This document shows, piece by piece, positions 1 through 8,506 of a DNA stretch of 23,202 nucleotides. Origin of the DNA: an uncultured Clostridia bacterium. Lineage in GTDB: Bacteria; Bacillota; Clostridia; Oscillospirales; Acutalibacteraceae. Made by a program: the position numbers and the translations under genes. Numbering within the stretch: the stretch's first letter is position 1; each line of letters begins with the position of its first letter. Location of the stretch: NCBI GenBank assembly GCA_937896885.1, contig CALBNX010000001.1:1-23202 (forward strand). Reading direction: 5' to 3'. The notes under the pieces are model-generated. The model was given only the letters and a program-made list of their open reading frames with translations, was not told where the DNA came from and did no database searches.

Positions 1-1178
1 TGCGTACTCTCTATGTTACAATGCGTGACAATTTTATGGATTGTCCCGACAGAGAAAGGGCTCAATGGTGGGGTGATGTCACAATCGAAATGAATATGAC
101 AATGTACTCTATGGATAGCAATTCTTACTTACTCTATCAAAAAGGCGTAGATGCTATGCTTTCCCACGTTGACGAGTCAAAGGTGTTACAGACGGTTGTA
201 CCTATTAGTGGTGACTATTTTGAACTACCTGTTCAGCAGCTTGCAGGTATTGTCGGCTTTTATACTTATTATGAGTATACAGGTGACAAGGCATTTATCG
301 AAAAGGTTTATGATGCATCTGTTGACTACCTGAAGCTTTGGGAAATGGGAGAGAATAATCTTGTTGTTCATCGTGAGGGCTCATGGGATTGGGTTGACTG
401 GGGCTACAAAGCAGATGTGACCGCCATTGAGAATGCATGGGTTTATTATGCTCTTTCCGCAACAGAAAAAATGGCAAATATTTTAGGAAAAGACGCGGAT
501 ATCTCGTTTATTAGCGAAAGAAAAGAAATAATTGCAAAAGGATATAAAAATCTTTGGACAGAAAATGGCTTTAAAAGTGATGATACGAAAAAGCCTGATG
601 ACAGAGCCAATGCTCTTGCAGTTTTGTCAGGACTTGCAGACAAAGAGCAGTATGACACCATCAAGAATGTACTCGCAACTACTCAAAATTCAGGTCCGTA
701 CATGGAATATTATGTTCTTGAAGCTCTTTGCAAAATGGGAGAATATGAACTTGCCAAAGACAGAATAAAAGACAGATATGAAAGTATGGTAGGCAAGGAT
801 TATTCAACCTTATGGGAGTTTTGGGCCGCTTGGCAAGGCACTAAAAATCACGCGTCGACTGGTGGACCTCTTGTTATAATGAGCAAGCATTTTGCAGGTA
901 TCACTCCCCTTGAAGCCGGCTATGAAAAGGTTAAAATCGACCCTCAATACACTCTGTCCGACAGCATAGACTGTACTGTCCCCAGCGTAAAAGGGTTAAT
1001 TACTCTGGATTATGAAAAAGTTGGCGGAAGCTATACTATCAACCTCACTCTCCCACAAGATATGAACGCTGTTTTATATGTACCCACAAACGCTGTTGTA
1101 AATATCAATTCACAAGTATATTACCAAAACGGCGAGTATGTAAACGGCATCGGTAATGTCGAACTTGTAGAAAAGTAA
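1..1178 (+). CDS. alpha-L-rhamnosidase (GH78-type), 3' part only
   Basis: Glycoside hydrolase expected to release terminal alpha-L-rhamnose from plant or bacterial glycans. The frame is open to the left edge (reading from base 3, RTLYVTMRDNF...), so the ATG at 21 is internal and the N-terminal domains are missing. About 391 residues remain. Soon after the edge comes MDCPDRERAQWWGDV, which corresponds to the GH78 'CPxRDER..W.GD' signature carrying the acidic catalytic residues of the (alpha/alpha)6 barrel. Toroid-like helices follow, with DWVDWG and TLWEFWAAWQ. Near the end, HASTGGPLVIMSKHFAGI and LEAGYEKVKIDPQ lead into a C-terminal beta domain typical of bacterial rhamnosidases. Localisation cannot be judged without the N-terminus. 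The family call is strong; substrate is inferred from the family only. A hairpin terminator follows 44 bases after the stop. Confidence 0.87.
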   Translation, partial: RTLYVTMRDNFMDCPDRERAQWWGDVTIEMNMTMYSMDSNSYLLYQKGVDAMLSHVDESKVLQTVVPISGDYFELPVQQLAGIVGFYTYYEYTGDKAFIEKVYDASVDYLKLWEMGENNLVVHREGSWDWVDWGYKADVTAIENAWVYYALSATEKMANILGKDADISFISERKEIIAKGYKNLWTENGFKSDDTKKPDDRANALAVLSGLADKEQYDTIKNVLATTQNSGPYMEYYVLEALCKMGEYELAKDRIKDRYESMVGKDYSTLWEFWAAWQGTKNHASTGGPLVIMSKHFAGITPLEAGYEKVKIDPQYTLSDSIDCTVPSVKGLITLDYEKVGGSYTINLTLPQDMNAVLYVPTNAVVNINSQVYYQNGEYVNGIGNVELVEK

Positions 1179-1221
1179 TCCATAACGAACAAGGTAAATT
1201 AAATTTTATCGAATTAAATAA

Positions 1222-1253
1222 ATAACTGCTCTCACTTTTGTGAGGGCAGTTAT
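1222..1253 (+). terminator. intrinsic terminator, probably bidirectional
   Basis: Arms ATAACTGCTCTCAC (1222-1235) and GTGAGGGCAGTTAT (1240-1253) pair over 14 positions with one T-G wobble and a TTTT loop. It lies between the convergent rhamnosidase and FAD/Rieske genes. The T-run is weak on the plus side (CATTTAA); the A-rich left flank gives the minus transcript a U-rich tail, so it may serve both. Between 1254 and 1344 I see only an imperfect 10-bp repeat (about 1280/1320) and no gene. Confidence 0.75.
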
Positions 1254-1344
1254 CATTTAATGCAATGCTCCATATAATGTAAATCCACAATCCGCATTAT
1301 GAAACTATAATTTTGGATTTAAGAACTGTGACAGTATCATATTT

Positions 1345-2640
1345 TTATTTCAAATCGTCTGTTGCGGGGTTGTCGATTAGTTCACCTTTTTCACTAAATC
1401 TTGAACCGTGGCAGGGGCAATCCCAAGTGCGCTCGACAGAATTCCATTTAAGAGCACAGCTCAAATGTGGGCAACGCCTTGCTGATGGTGCAATAAGCCC
1501 TAAAACTGACTCGCCAATATTAAGTGGCAACTGTGGTGTTAACATACTTCTTTGTGGTGAAAAAAGGTCGGTATAATCATTTTTCTTTCCGCTGATTATG
1601 TCACTTAATATTTCTGCCGCTACCATTGAAGTAGTCATTCCCCATTTATTAAACCCTGTCGCTACATAAACATTGGGCGTATTTTTTGAATATTCGCCGA
1701 TATAAGCAACGCTGTCAAGAGTCATACAATCCTGAGTTGCCCAATGATACTTTTCGTGATTTTCAGGATAATAAGTTTTTGCAAAACGGCGCAACTCGTT
1801 ATAACTACCACCCTGTTTGCCTGTACGATGGTCACCACCACCAATCAAAAGCAAATCCCCTGCGTTGCGAAAAGACATTCCTGTTTTCGCCTCGTCAACA
1901 TACATTCCATCAAGATTATTGTTTCTGTCAATTGCAATCACATAAGAACGATGTTGATACATTTTTACAAAATATGCACCGTGCTTATTCATAAAGGGAA
2001 AATGAGTAGCAACAATAAAAATTTCTGCTTTGATGTTTCCCCTATTTGTAATTGCAATGTCATCGCGGATTTCAATAACCTTTGTGTTTTCATAGATATT
2101 CAAGTCTTTTGCAATATGTGAAACGAATTTTAATGGGTTAAACTGCGCCTGATTTTTAAAGCGAATTGCACCCGCTATACCTATTGGCACAGGCAATTTA
2201 TATTCAATCTGAGTTTTATAACCGATATTTTGCAATGCGATTAACTCTTTTTCAGCTTTTTTATAGTTATCAACACAATAGACGATATTATCTTTTTCTT
2301 CAAAATCGCAATCAATGTCTTTGCAGAGTTTTGCATATTTTTTTACAGCATTTTCGTTAACTTCAAGATATTTCTGCGCATTTTCAACACCGAATTTTTT
2401 CGTGATTTTATCATAGATAAATCCGTGTTGAGATGTTATTTTTGCAGTTGTGTTTTTTGTAATACCACTACAAATTTTATCAGCTTCAACAAGAATACAG
2501 TCTATTCCCCTATTTTTTAATTCATAGGCACAAAGAATCCCAGCAAGACCACCACCGATTATTAAAACATCGGTTCTGGTCTCCCCTTGCAAAGTGTTGA
2601 ATGATGGCAAATCAGATGTTGCAGACCATAATGATAACAT
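1345..2640 (-). CDS. FAD-dependent oxidoreductase fused to a C-terminal Rieske [2Fe-2S] domain
   Basis: A 431-residue DadA/glycine-oxidase-like (DAO superfamily) flavoprotein. The Rossmann FAD site DVLIIGGGLAG is at 24-34, with the ribose-binding acidic residue at about E52 (VEADKICSG). FATGFNKWGM-like sequence near 340 (YVATGFNKWGMT) is the C-terminal FAD contact of the family. The last 42 residues hold a compact Rieske motif, CPH at 390-392 and CPCH at 408-411, supplying Cys, His, Cys, His ligands. Such fusions are known in Firmicutes but their substrates are mostly unknown. No signal peptide, so cytoplasmic. The start MLSLWSATSD fits the family; its SD (GGGTGA) lies 6 bases upstream inside the terminator hairpin of the preceding gene. 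It converges on the rhamnosidase. Confidence 0.9.
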   Translation of the reverse strand: MLSLWSATSDLPSFNTLQGETRTDVLIIGGGLAGILCAYELKNRGIDCILVEADKICSGITKNTTAKITSQHGFIYDKITKKFGVENAQKYLEVNENAVKKYAKLCKDIDCDFEEKDNIVYCVDNYKKAEKELIALQNIGYKTQIEYKLPVPIGIAGAIRFKNQAQFNPLKFVSHIAKDLNIYENTKVIEIRDDIAITNRGNIKAEIFIVATHFPFMNKHGAYFVKMYQHRSYVIAIDRNNNLDGMYVDEAKTGMSFRNAGDLLLIGGGDHRTGKQGGSYNELRRFAKTYYPENHEKYHWATQDCMTLDSVAYIGEYSKNTPNVYVATGFNKWGMTTSMVAAEILSDIISGKKNDYTDLFSPQRSMLTPQLPLNIGESVLGLIAPSARRCPHLSCALKWNSVERTWDCPCHGSRFSEKGELIDNPATDDLK

Positions 2641-2647
2641 AAAAAAT

Positions 2648-2690
2648 CACCCGTTATATCTTTACCATTTTTTTGGAAGATAAACGGGTG
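2648..2690 (-). terminator. hairpin terminator after the phosphodiesterase gene, overlapping the next gene's SD
   Basis: On the minus strand CACCCGTT pairs with AACGGGTG (plus 2683-2690 with 2648-2655), continued by TATCTT/AAGATA and CC/GG around an A-rich loop, with small bulges. It begins 5 bases after the stop codon of the phosphodiesterase gene. Six T's follow (plus 2641-2646), then the ATG of the FAD/Rieske gene at 2640. The 3' arm contains GGGTGA, the only good SD for that ATG. Confidence 0.72.
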
Positions 2691-2695
2691 TTCTT

Positions 2696-3523
2696 TTATT
2701 TTGTGAGCCTATTTGTTGTGAAATTGCGAACGCCTAAATCATATAACTCTTTATAAATTTTAGGTGTATCAACTGTCCAAGATGCGAGTTTAATATTCTG
2801 GTCTTGTGCTTTTTTAAGCATTTCTACGTCATATTTTTTGCAATTAAACGCGATTGTATAATTGTTTACAGTTGCAAGGCGTATCACTTTTTCAGTAATC
2901 TCGTGGGTTAAATACCATATTTCAATGTTCTCGTCAAGATTACGGATTTTTTCTAATATTGCAACATCAAAAGATATTATTATTGCAGTTTCTCGCATTG
3001 TTTCATATTTATCGAGTGAAAGCAAAATTTTATCAAGACACTCATAATTGCCCTCTTTAATTTCAATTTGTGGAATTATTTTGTATTCGTTACAAATTGC
3101 GAGATAATCATCGAGAGTTATAAGTTTTTGGTCTGGATATTTTTCTGCATTATTGCCACTATCAATGACATACTTTGATATTTCGTCATAAGTCATATCC
3201 CAGATTTTGCCTTCACCATTTGTCATTTGCTTAATATCAAGATTGTGATTGACCACCCACACATTGTCTTTTGACAGCTGAATATCGCACTCGGCAGCAA
3301 AGAATTCTGTTTTACCCGCTTCAACAAACGCTGCTGACGAATTTTCAGGTGCAACTGCAGAAAATCCACGATGAGCAACTAAATTCACATTTTCAGTTGG
3401 TAGTCCCTCGTTTGAAAGCGACAGAACTTTTGGCGGTTGCTTTGCTGAATATATAAGCACACCGATAACACCAATTGCAATAACAAGGGTAATTGAAATT
3501 ATTGATATAATTTTCTTTTTCAT
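2696..3523 (-). CDS. membrane-anchored glycerophosphodiester phosphodiesterase
   Basis: A 275-residue GDPD-family protein expected to hydrolyse glycerophosphodiesters to sn-glycerol-3-phosphate and an alcohol. An N-terminal hydrophobic segment (residues 5-26 after MKKK) is a signal anchor, placing the catalytic domain outside the membrane. The TIM-barrel signatures are present: HRG at 51-53, E60-N61, E78-x-D80, second catalytic His H93 and the later acidic EIK at 154-156. The usual 'HD' after the second strand reads HN here (NHNLD), a mild deviation. The SD GAGGTGA precedes the ATG. The ATG overlaps the mannosidase stop by one base (TAATG), implying translational coupling. It is the last gene of the operon that starts at 8348. 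Confidence 0.88.
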   Translation of the reverse strand: MKKKIISIISITLVIAIGVIGVLIYSAKQPPKVLSLSNEGLPTENVNLVAHRGFSAVAPENSSAAFVEAGKTEFFAAECDIQLSKDNVWVVNHNLDIKQMTNGEGKIWDMTYDEISKYVIDSGNNAEKYPDQKLITLDDYLAICNEYKIIPQIEIKEGNYECLDKILLSLDKYETMRETAIIISFDVAILEKIRNLDENIEIWYLTHEITEKVIRLATVNNYTIAFNCKKYDVEMLKKAQDQNIKLASWTVDTPKIYKELYDLGVRNFTTNRLTK

Positions 3524-6459
3524 TATTTCACCTCAATACCTATGGTGATAATCTCAAATGGCTTATATGAAACGGTATCAACTTCGTCGATAATATCTTC
3601 AAGGAAGTTGAGAAGCTTAACCTTGCCACCAAGTTCGATTTTGCCACGACGACCATTTTGTTCTGAAAGACGAATTACAATCATTTTGCCGTTTTCACTC
3701 ATCTTCATTGCTTGCATATATAGTTCACCGAATGAATTTTCGCAAGTCAAATCTGCTTTGGTGAGTGGAATATTATATTCATAGGCTATATTATTGATTT
3801 CTGCTTTCACAAAGTCATCACCGTGTGGATAAATCATATAAGAAAACTCGTGGTGACCGATATCACTTGTAACATCGGGACGAATTGTTGCACGAAGAAG
3901 TGAAAGACTCATTGAGTTTTCAAGAAGTCCAACGCCATATTTTGAGTCGTTGATAAGAGCAATACCACCATCGGTTTCTGCCATATCAACCCATTTATGA
4001 TGGCAAACTTCAAATCTTGCCTGTTGCCAAGTTGTGTTTCTGTGAGTTTCTCTTTCAACAAAGCCTGCACTTGTGTCACAAATTGCTTTACGAGCCAGCA
4101 CGTTACAATCAAACTGTGCCTTTGCAAGTACGTGCTTTTCATTCCAATCAACGATGTTTTCCACTTCGATGCCACGTGATTGACGGAATACACGGATAAT
4201 GCGTTTCCAAGTGCTTTTTTCTGTGCCGAGAATACACTCAAAAGATGCGACTTCTGAATTTTTCTCAACTGTTTTAAGTGGTGAAATAATATTTACTTCA
4301 ACTTCACGGTCTTTATAGTTAGGCAAGATATCCCAAGCATCATAAACACCGGGGTTATCTTTATAGAATTTAAGTTTATTAAACTCGCCATTAGTCCATT
4401 CACGGTCTAGTTCCTTATCGTAAAGTGACTTGATGCTTCCGTCATAGTTAAACTCGATTTCATAGAATGGGGTCACGATTTTTTTGCCAATTTCAACCCA
4501 TTCACCTGCATAAGTGCGCCAAGGAATATCACCACAAGACAGGGCCTGAAGATTTGGAATTACCCAGTTACCCTGTTTGCCGAAACGGACACTCTTACCG
4601 TTTTCATCCTCAATGAAGGTGAGATGAGTACGAGGAAAATTAAGAGAGTTAAAGTATTTTTCACCTTTGCCGATAATCTTTTCAAGTCTTGCTTCAATAT
4701 CTTCATAATCATCCATAGCATCACGATAAACAGGTGCGATATGGCTACCCGGTAAAATATCGTGGAATTGATTTATGAGCAATTTTTTATAGATTTCACG
4801 CAATTCTGTGTATGGGTAAGCTGCACCTCTTAAATGACGAAGAGTTGAAATCATTTCTGCTTCGCGAAGCATAAATTCAAGTTTTCGGTTATATCTCTTC
4901 ATCTTGGACTTTGTAGTGAATGTGCCACGGTGCATTTCAAGGTAAAGTTCGCCATCCCATTTAGCGAGGTTTTCGTTATCTTTGAGATTTTTCTCTAAAA
5001 ATTCTGCACCACTTATATGCTCGGTTTTTGGCATAATTGAGAGTTTCGGGAAACGATGCATAATTTCAATCATTTCTTCTGTGCAACCACTACCACCGTC
5101 ACCATAACCAAACATTGACATAGTTTGTCCACCAAGGTTTTTATCTTGATATGCTTCCCAGTTTTCTTGAATTTGAGAAGGCATATTCCAAGTTATAAAA
5201 TGGGTTGGTGGCACGCAAGCATACACTTCGCTGCCGTCAATACCCTTCCAGATAAAGTTATTATGAGGGAAACGGTTTGTATCATTCCATGTTGACATTT
5301 TATTTGAAACAAAATAGTCAACTCCACTCTTTTTGAGAATCTGTGGCAAAATCCAAGAGTTACCGAAAACATCGGGCAACCAACAGTTATTAATGGTCTT
5401 GCCAAATTTCTCACGGAAATAATGCTGACCATACATACATTGACGGATTAAGCTCTCTGCTGTTGGAATGTTGCAGTCAGGCTCAACATACATGGCGCCA
5501 ACGGGCTCAAATTGTCCCCTTGCAATTTTTTCTTTTAATTCTTCGAACACATCAGGATAATACTTTTCAAGCATTTCATAAGTATATGCCTGTGTATGTG
5601 TGTATTTGAAGTCAGGGTATCTGTCCATAAGTCTCAACTGAATGAGAATTGTGCGCAAATTTTTCTGGACAGAGTGAATTCTGCGCCAATAATATGCAAT
5701 ATCAAGATGTGAATGGGCAATAAGGGCTACATCACCGTTACCCTTGTAATCGTCATTAGCATATATTACATCGTCAACATATTGCTTTGCTTTTGCAACA
5801 TCTTCATTCTTCAAATCATCAAAATCAATGAGATTGAGTGCATTATTGATTTCACGATTTAAAAATGCTCGATAATCTTCATTAAAAAGGTCACTCTTTG
5901 CAATATCGAGTAAAAGTTCAAGGTCATAGACTAAATCAAGAACTGTATGATTGATAGTTGCTAAATATGCGCCTTCAAAAATCTGACGGCAACCACGAAC
6001 AGATAATGATTCAGGGTTTCTCTCGTCATCGGGTTTTGAACGGTTATAACCTTCCATTTCAAAGTGAAGATAATCACTATCAATATAAGGTGTCAAAAGT
6101 ATTCTATCACGGTTAGGGTCAACACCGCCAACATATTTACCGTTAACTTTAACGATTATTTCAGCGGCAGTTTTAAGTGAAAACCACAGCTCTTTACCAC
6201 GAAGTTTTTCAGGAATAACCACATCTGCATCAAAAAACGCTGTTCCATCGGGAGTGAAATACATATCCCCTTTGCGAAGGTTGCGCCAACCCTCAGGATA
6301 ATAATCATATTGCATTTCGGACACCTGACGGGCATCACGGACTTTAAGGTTTTCTATTTCAAATTTTTCTTCATATATGTATCTTTTAAGCCAACCGAAG
6401 CGTAAATCTGTCCACTCTTCAGGACGCATACTTCTTCTTACAACTTTTATGTGTGCCAT
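3523..6459 (-). CDS. GH38 alpha-mannosidase, cytoplasmic
   Basis: A 978-residue alpha-mannosidase that should cleave alpha-mannosidic linkages with retention. Zinc ligands and catalytic residues are visible in GH38 order: HSHLD (H249...D253), WLPDVFG with the likely nucleophile D363, GYGDGGSG at 451-458, LYLEMHRGT near 506-513 and NQFHDILPGS with H566-D567. An N-terminal beta domain precedes and a large beta-sandwich C-terminal region follows, as in the family. There is no signal peptide, so it acts on imported mannosides or oligosaccharides. The SD (AAGGGGT) overlaps the TAA of the upstream NifU-like gene, 12 bases away. Position behind a phosphohexomutase supports a role in sugar catabolism. 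Substrate linkage cannot be read from sequence. Confidence 0.95.
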   Translation of the reverse strand: MAHIKVVRRSMRPEEWTDLRFGWLKRYIYEEKFEIENLKVRDARQVSEMQYDYYPEGWRNLRKGDMYFTPDGTAFFDADVVIPEKLRGKELWFSLKTAAEIIVKVNGKYVGGVDPNRDRILLTPYIDSDYLHFEMEGYNRSKPDDERNPESLSVRGCRQIFEGAYLATINHTVLDLVYDLELLLDIAKSDLFNEDYRAFLNREINNALNLIDFDDLKNEDVAKAKQYVDDVIYANDDYKGNGDVALIAHSHLDIAYYWRRIHSVQKNLRTILIQLRLMDRYPDFKYTHTQAYTYEMLEKYYPDVFEELKEKIARGQFEPVGAMYVEPDCNIPTAESLIRQCMYGQHYFREKFGKTINNCWLPDVFGNSWILPQILKKSGVDYFVSNKMSTWNDTNRFPHNNFIWKGIDGSEVYACVPPTHFITWNMPSQIQENWEAYQDKNLGGQTMSMFGYGDGGSGCTEEMIEIMHRFPKLSIMPKTEHISGAEFLEKNLKDNENLAKWDGELYLEMHRGTFTTKSKMKRYNRKLEFMLREAEMISTLRHLRGAAYPYTELREIYKKLLINQFHDILPGSHIAPVYRDAMDDYEDIEARLEKIIGKGEKYFNSLNFPRTHLTFIEDENGKSVRFGKQGNWVIPNLQALSCGDIPWRTYAGEWVEIGKKIVTPFYEIEFNYDGSIKSLYDKELDREWTNGEFNKLKFYKDNPGVYDAWDILPNYKDREVEVNIISPLKTVEKNSEVASFECILGTEKSTWKRIIRVFRQSRGIEVENIVDWNEKHVLAKAQFDCNVLARKAICDTSAGFVERETHRNTTWQQARFEVCHHKWVDMAETDGGIALINDSKYGVGLLENSMSLSLLRATIRPDVTSDIGHHEFSYMIYPHGDDFVKAEINNIAYEYNIPLTKADLTCENSFGELYMQAMKMSENGKMIVIRLSEQNGRRGKIELGGKVKLLNFLEDIIDEVDTVSYKPFEIITIGIEVK

Positions 6460-6471
6460 AATTTTTACCCC

Positions 6472-6705
6472 TTATTTGTCCCAGAAAAATGGTTTCTTTT
6501 TCTGTGCAACAATTTTTACACTTTCACCCATATCACGCATAATTTCGCTTTCAATCCACGAGATACAACGGTCAACAATTAAGCATTTTGAACATTCACC
6601 CTGTAAAAGTACGGTTAAAACTCCGTCTTCATAAGAAACGAAATCAATGTCACCACCGTCGCCCTGAAGCTTTGGCTTGATAATGAGATTTATATATCTT
6701 TCCAT
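6472..6705 (-). CDS. small NifU C-terminal-like protein (putative Fe-S carrier)
   Basis: A 77-residue single-domain protein. The segment PKLQGDGGDIDFVSYEDGVL followed by QGECSKC matches the NifU/Nfu C-terminal fold, in which the CxxC pair (here C38 and C41) binds a [4Fe-4S] cluster across a dimer. Usual Nfu has GCPSS after the first Cys; here it is SKCLIVDRC, adding a third cysteine (C47). The tail is basic and aromatic (KKKPFFWDK). It starts 2 bases after the phosphohexomutase stop, with the SD GAGGAA inside that gene's end, and is followed by the mannosidase after 12 bases, so it is co-transcribed with carbohydrate enzymes. Its partner is unclear; the Rieske enzyme further downstream is the only evident Fe-S protein nearby. 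Family assignment is probable; function is inferred. Confidence 0.72.
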   Translation of the reverse strand: MERYINLIIKPKLQGDGGDIDFVSYEDGVLTVLLQGECSKCLIVDRCISWIESEIMRDMGESVKIVAQKKKPFFWDK

Positions 6706-6707
6706 AA

Positions 6708-8348
6708 TTATTCCTCAATTACCTTCTTTAAAACTAAACGGATATTTTCTAATTTTTCTGTTGCGATTTGTTTTGTTTCACCGCACATTGAATAATAAAC
6801 CTTGAGCTTTGGCTCCGTGCCTGATGGACGAATTGCAATCCAACTACCGTCTGTGAAAATATATTTAAGCACATTTTCTTTTGGTAAATCGTCGATACCC
6901 TTTGAATAGTCAAGCACAATTTTGATGTTATCAAAGAGTGAATTGCCATTCTCACGCATATCAGTCATTATGCTCTGAATTTTCTCTGCACCGTCTTTGC
7001 CCTTAAGCACGAAAGTATCAAGTGCATCAAGATAGAAGCCAAATTTTTCATAAATATTATTAAGAGCATCAACAAGTGTTCTGCCGTTATTCTTGTGGTA
7101 TGCTGCCATTTGACAAATAAGCATTGACGAAACAACTGCATCCTTATCCCTTGCGTGAGTGCCAACAAGGTAGCCATAAGACTCTTCATAGCCGATAACG
7201 AATTCTTTATCGCCATTGATTTCATATCTGCCTATCTGGTCACCGATATATTTAAAGCCTGTGAGAGTGTCAACAACATTAAGACCATAACTTCTTGCAA
7301 TATCTGCACCAACTTCGCTTGTAACAATAGTTTTTACAAGAGTTGATTTGTCGTTTAATGTGTCTTTTCTGTGTGAAAGTACAAAATCAACAAGCAATGC
7401 ACCCATTTGGTTACCAGTTATAAGCACATATTCGCCATTATGTAAAACTGCTGTGCCAACTCGGTCACAGTCAGGGTCAGTGCCCAAAACTAAATCTGCA
7501 TTTTCTTCTTTTGCCTGTTCAATTGCAATTGTCAAAGCGTCTTTTTCTTCAGGGTTTGGTGAACGGACTGTGCTGAAATTACCATCGGGCAATTCCTGTG
7601 ATTTTACAATTGACACATTCATTCCTTCAAGCGCTTTTCTGACAGGGATATTACCTGTGCCGTGAAGAGCTGTATAAACAATTTTAAGGTCTGATTTTTC
7701 TTCATAAATTGATTGTTTTTTTACTTCTGCCAAGAAAGCATCTAGAACATCTTCACTGATTACTGTGATTTTGCCACTATCAACACCAGCATTAAAATCC
7801 ATAACTTTAACTGATTTCAAATCGGTAATTGCATTTACAAAATCTATGACCTGACTTGCAAATTCAGGCACTAACTGACAGCCTTTTTCATCATAGATTT
7901 TATAGCCGTTATATTCTTTTGGGTTATGGCTTGCTGTGAGCACGATTCCACCATTGCAACCTAAATATTTTGCAGTAAAAGACAAAACAGGTGTTGGCAT
8001 AAGAGTGTCATATATGTAAACTTTTATTCCGTTTGAAGCGAGTACACCTGCAGCCACTTGTGAGAAATATTGTGAATTATTTCTTGAATCATAAGCTATT
8101 GCCACGCTGATTTCACCTTGGAAACGGCTTTTGAGATAATCTGCATATCCCTTTGTTGCCTTTGCGATTGTGTATCTGTTCATTCGGTTTGGACCTGCAC
8201 CCATAATTCCGCGAAGTCCACCTGTGCCGAATTCTAAATCTTTATAAAATCTATCTTCGATTTCTTTTGGGTCGGTGATTGAGAGAAGCTCATTTTTTGT
8301 ATCTTCATCAAAACTGCACCAATAATCAAATTTTTCTTTAATGGTCAT
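6708..8348 (-). CDS. pgcA: phosphoglucomutase/phosphomannomutase (alpha-D-phosphohexomutase)
   Basis: A 546-residue cytosolic phosphohexomutase interconverting hexose-1- and hexose-6-phosphates. All four family signatures are seen: FGTGGLRGIMG at 40-50 followed by NRMNRYT, phosphoserine loop TASHNP with S140, metal-binding DPDCDR at 291-296, sugar-specificity loop GYEES at 386-390 and phosphate-binding RPSGTEPK at 507-514. Length and the N-terminal TGGLRG motif fit the PgcA-type of Firmicutes rather than short GlmM proteins. Glucose versus mannose specificity cannot be decided by eye, although the mannosidase downstream makes use of mannose phosphates plausible. It is the first gene of the minus-strand operon; the SD is a modest AAAGAGA about 8 bases before the ATG. 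Confidence 0.94.
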   Translation of the reverse strand: MTIKEKFDYWCSFDEDTKNELLSITDPKEIEDRFYKDLEFGTGGLRGIMGAGPNRMNRYTIAKATKGYADYLKSRFQGEISVAIAYDSRNNSQYFSQVAAGVLASNGIKVYIYDTLMPTPVLSFTAKYLGCNGGIVLTASHNPKEYNGYKIYDEKGCQLVPEFASQVIDFVNAITDLKSVKVMDFNAGVDSGKITVISEDVLDAFLAEVKKQSIYEEKSDLKIVYTALHGTGNIPVRKALEGMNVSIVKSQELPDGNFSTVRSPNPEEKDALTIAIEQAKEENADLVLGTDPDCDRVGTAVLHNGEYVLITGNQMGALLVDFVLSHRKDTLNDKSTLVKTIVTSEVGADIARSYGLNVVDTLTGFKYIGDQIGRYEINGDKEFVIGYEESYGYLVGTHARDKDAVVSSMLICQMAAYHKNNGRTLVDALNNIYEKFGFYLDALDTFVLKGKDGAEKIQSIMTDMRENGNSLFDNIKIVLDYSKGIDDLPKENVLKYIFTDGSWIAIRPSGTEPKLKVYYSMCGETKQIATEKLENIRLVLKKVIEE

Positions 8349-8380
8349 ATTAAGTTATCTCTTTTCAGGCATATTTTTAT

Positions 8381-8409
8381 ATTATAATACTACAACAAAA
8401 CGGCAAAAA
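8381..8409 (-). promoter_or_regulatory. candidate promoter of the phosphohexomutase-mannosidase operon
   Basis: A perfect -10 TATAAT on the minus strand (plus 8381-8386) lies 32 bases before the ATG. The -35 at 17-bp spacing is poor (TTTTTG, plus 8404-8409); TTGCCG at 14 bp is an alternative. No riboswitch-like structure is evident in the short leader. Confidence 0.4.
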
Positions 8410-8447
8410 ATACAAGTTGTGTAATAAGAATTTTAGACTTTATATCA

Positions 8448-8479
8448 TTGAAAATAAAGCAAATTCATGTTAATATAAT
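8448..8479 (+). promoter_or_regulatory. candidate promoter of the signal-peptide protein gene
   Basis: TTGAAA at 8448-8453 is followed at 17 bp by TAATAT (8471-8476), overlapping TATAAT at 8474-8479 (20 bp). It lies 28-36 bases upstream of ATG 8507. The divergent 8349-8506 interval holds nothing else that I can identify. Confidence 0.4.
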
Positions 8480-8506
8480 ATTGAAAATATCATTGGAGGG
8501 TTGAAA

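Noticed and set aside
1280..1320. Imperfect inverted repeat AAATCCACAA / TTTTGGATTT after the FAD/Rieske gene.
   Set aside because: Long loop, one mismatch and no T-run; not convincing as a terminator.
3909..4268. 119-codon open frame overlapping the mannosidase in another frame.
   Set aside because: It lies wholly within a well-supported GH38 gene and shows no recognisable domain.
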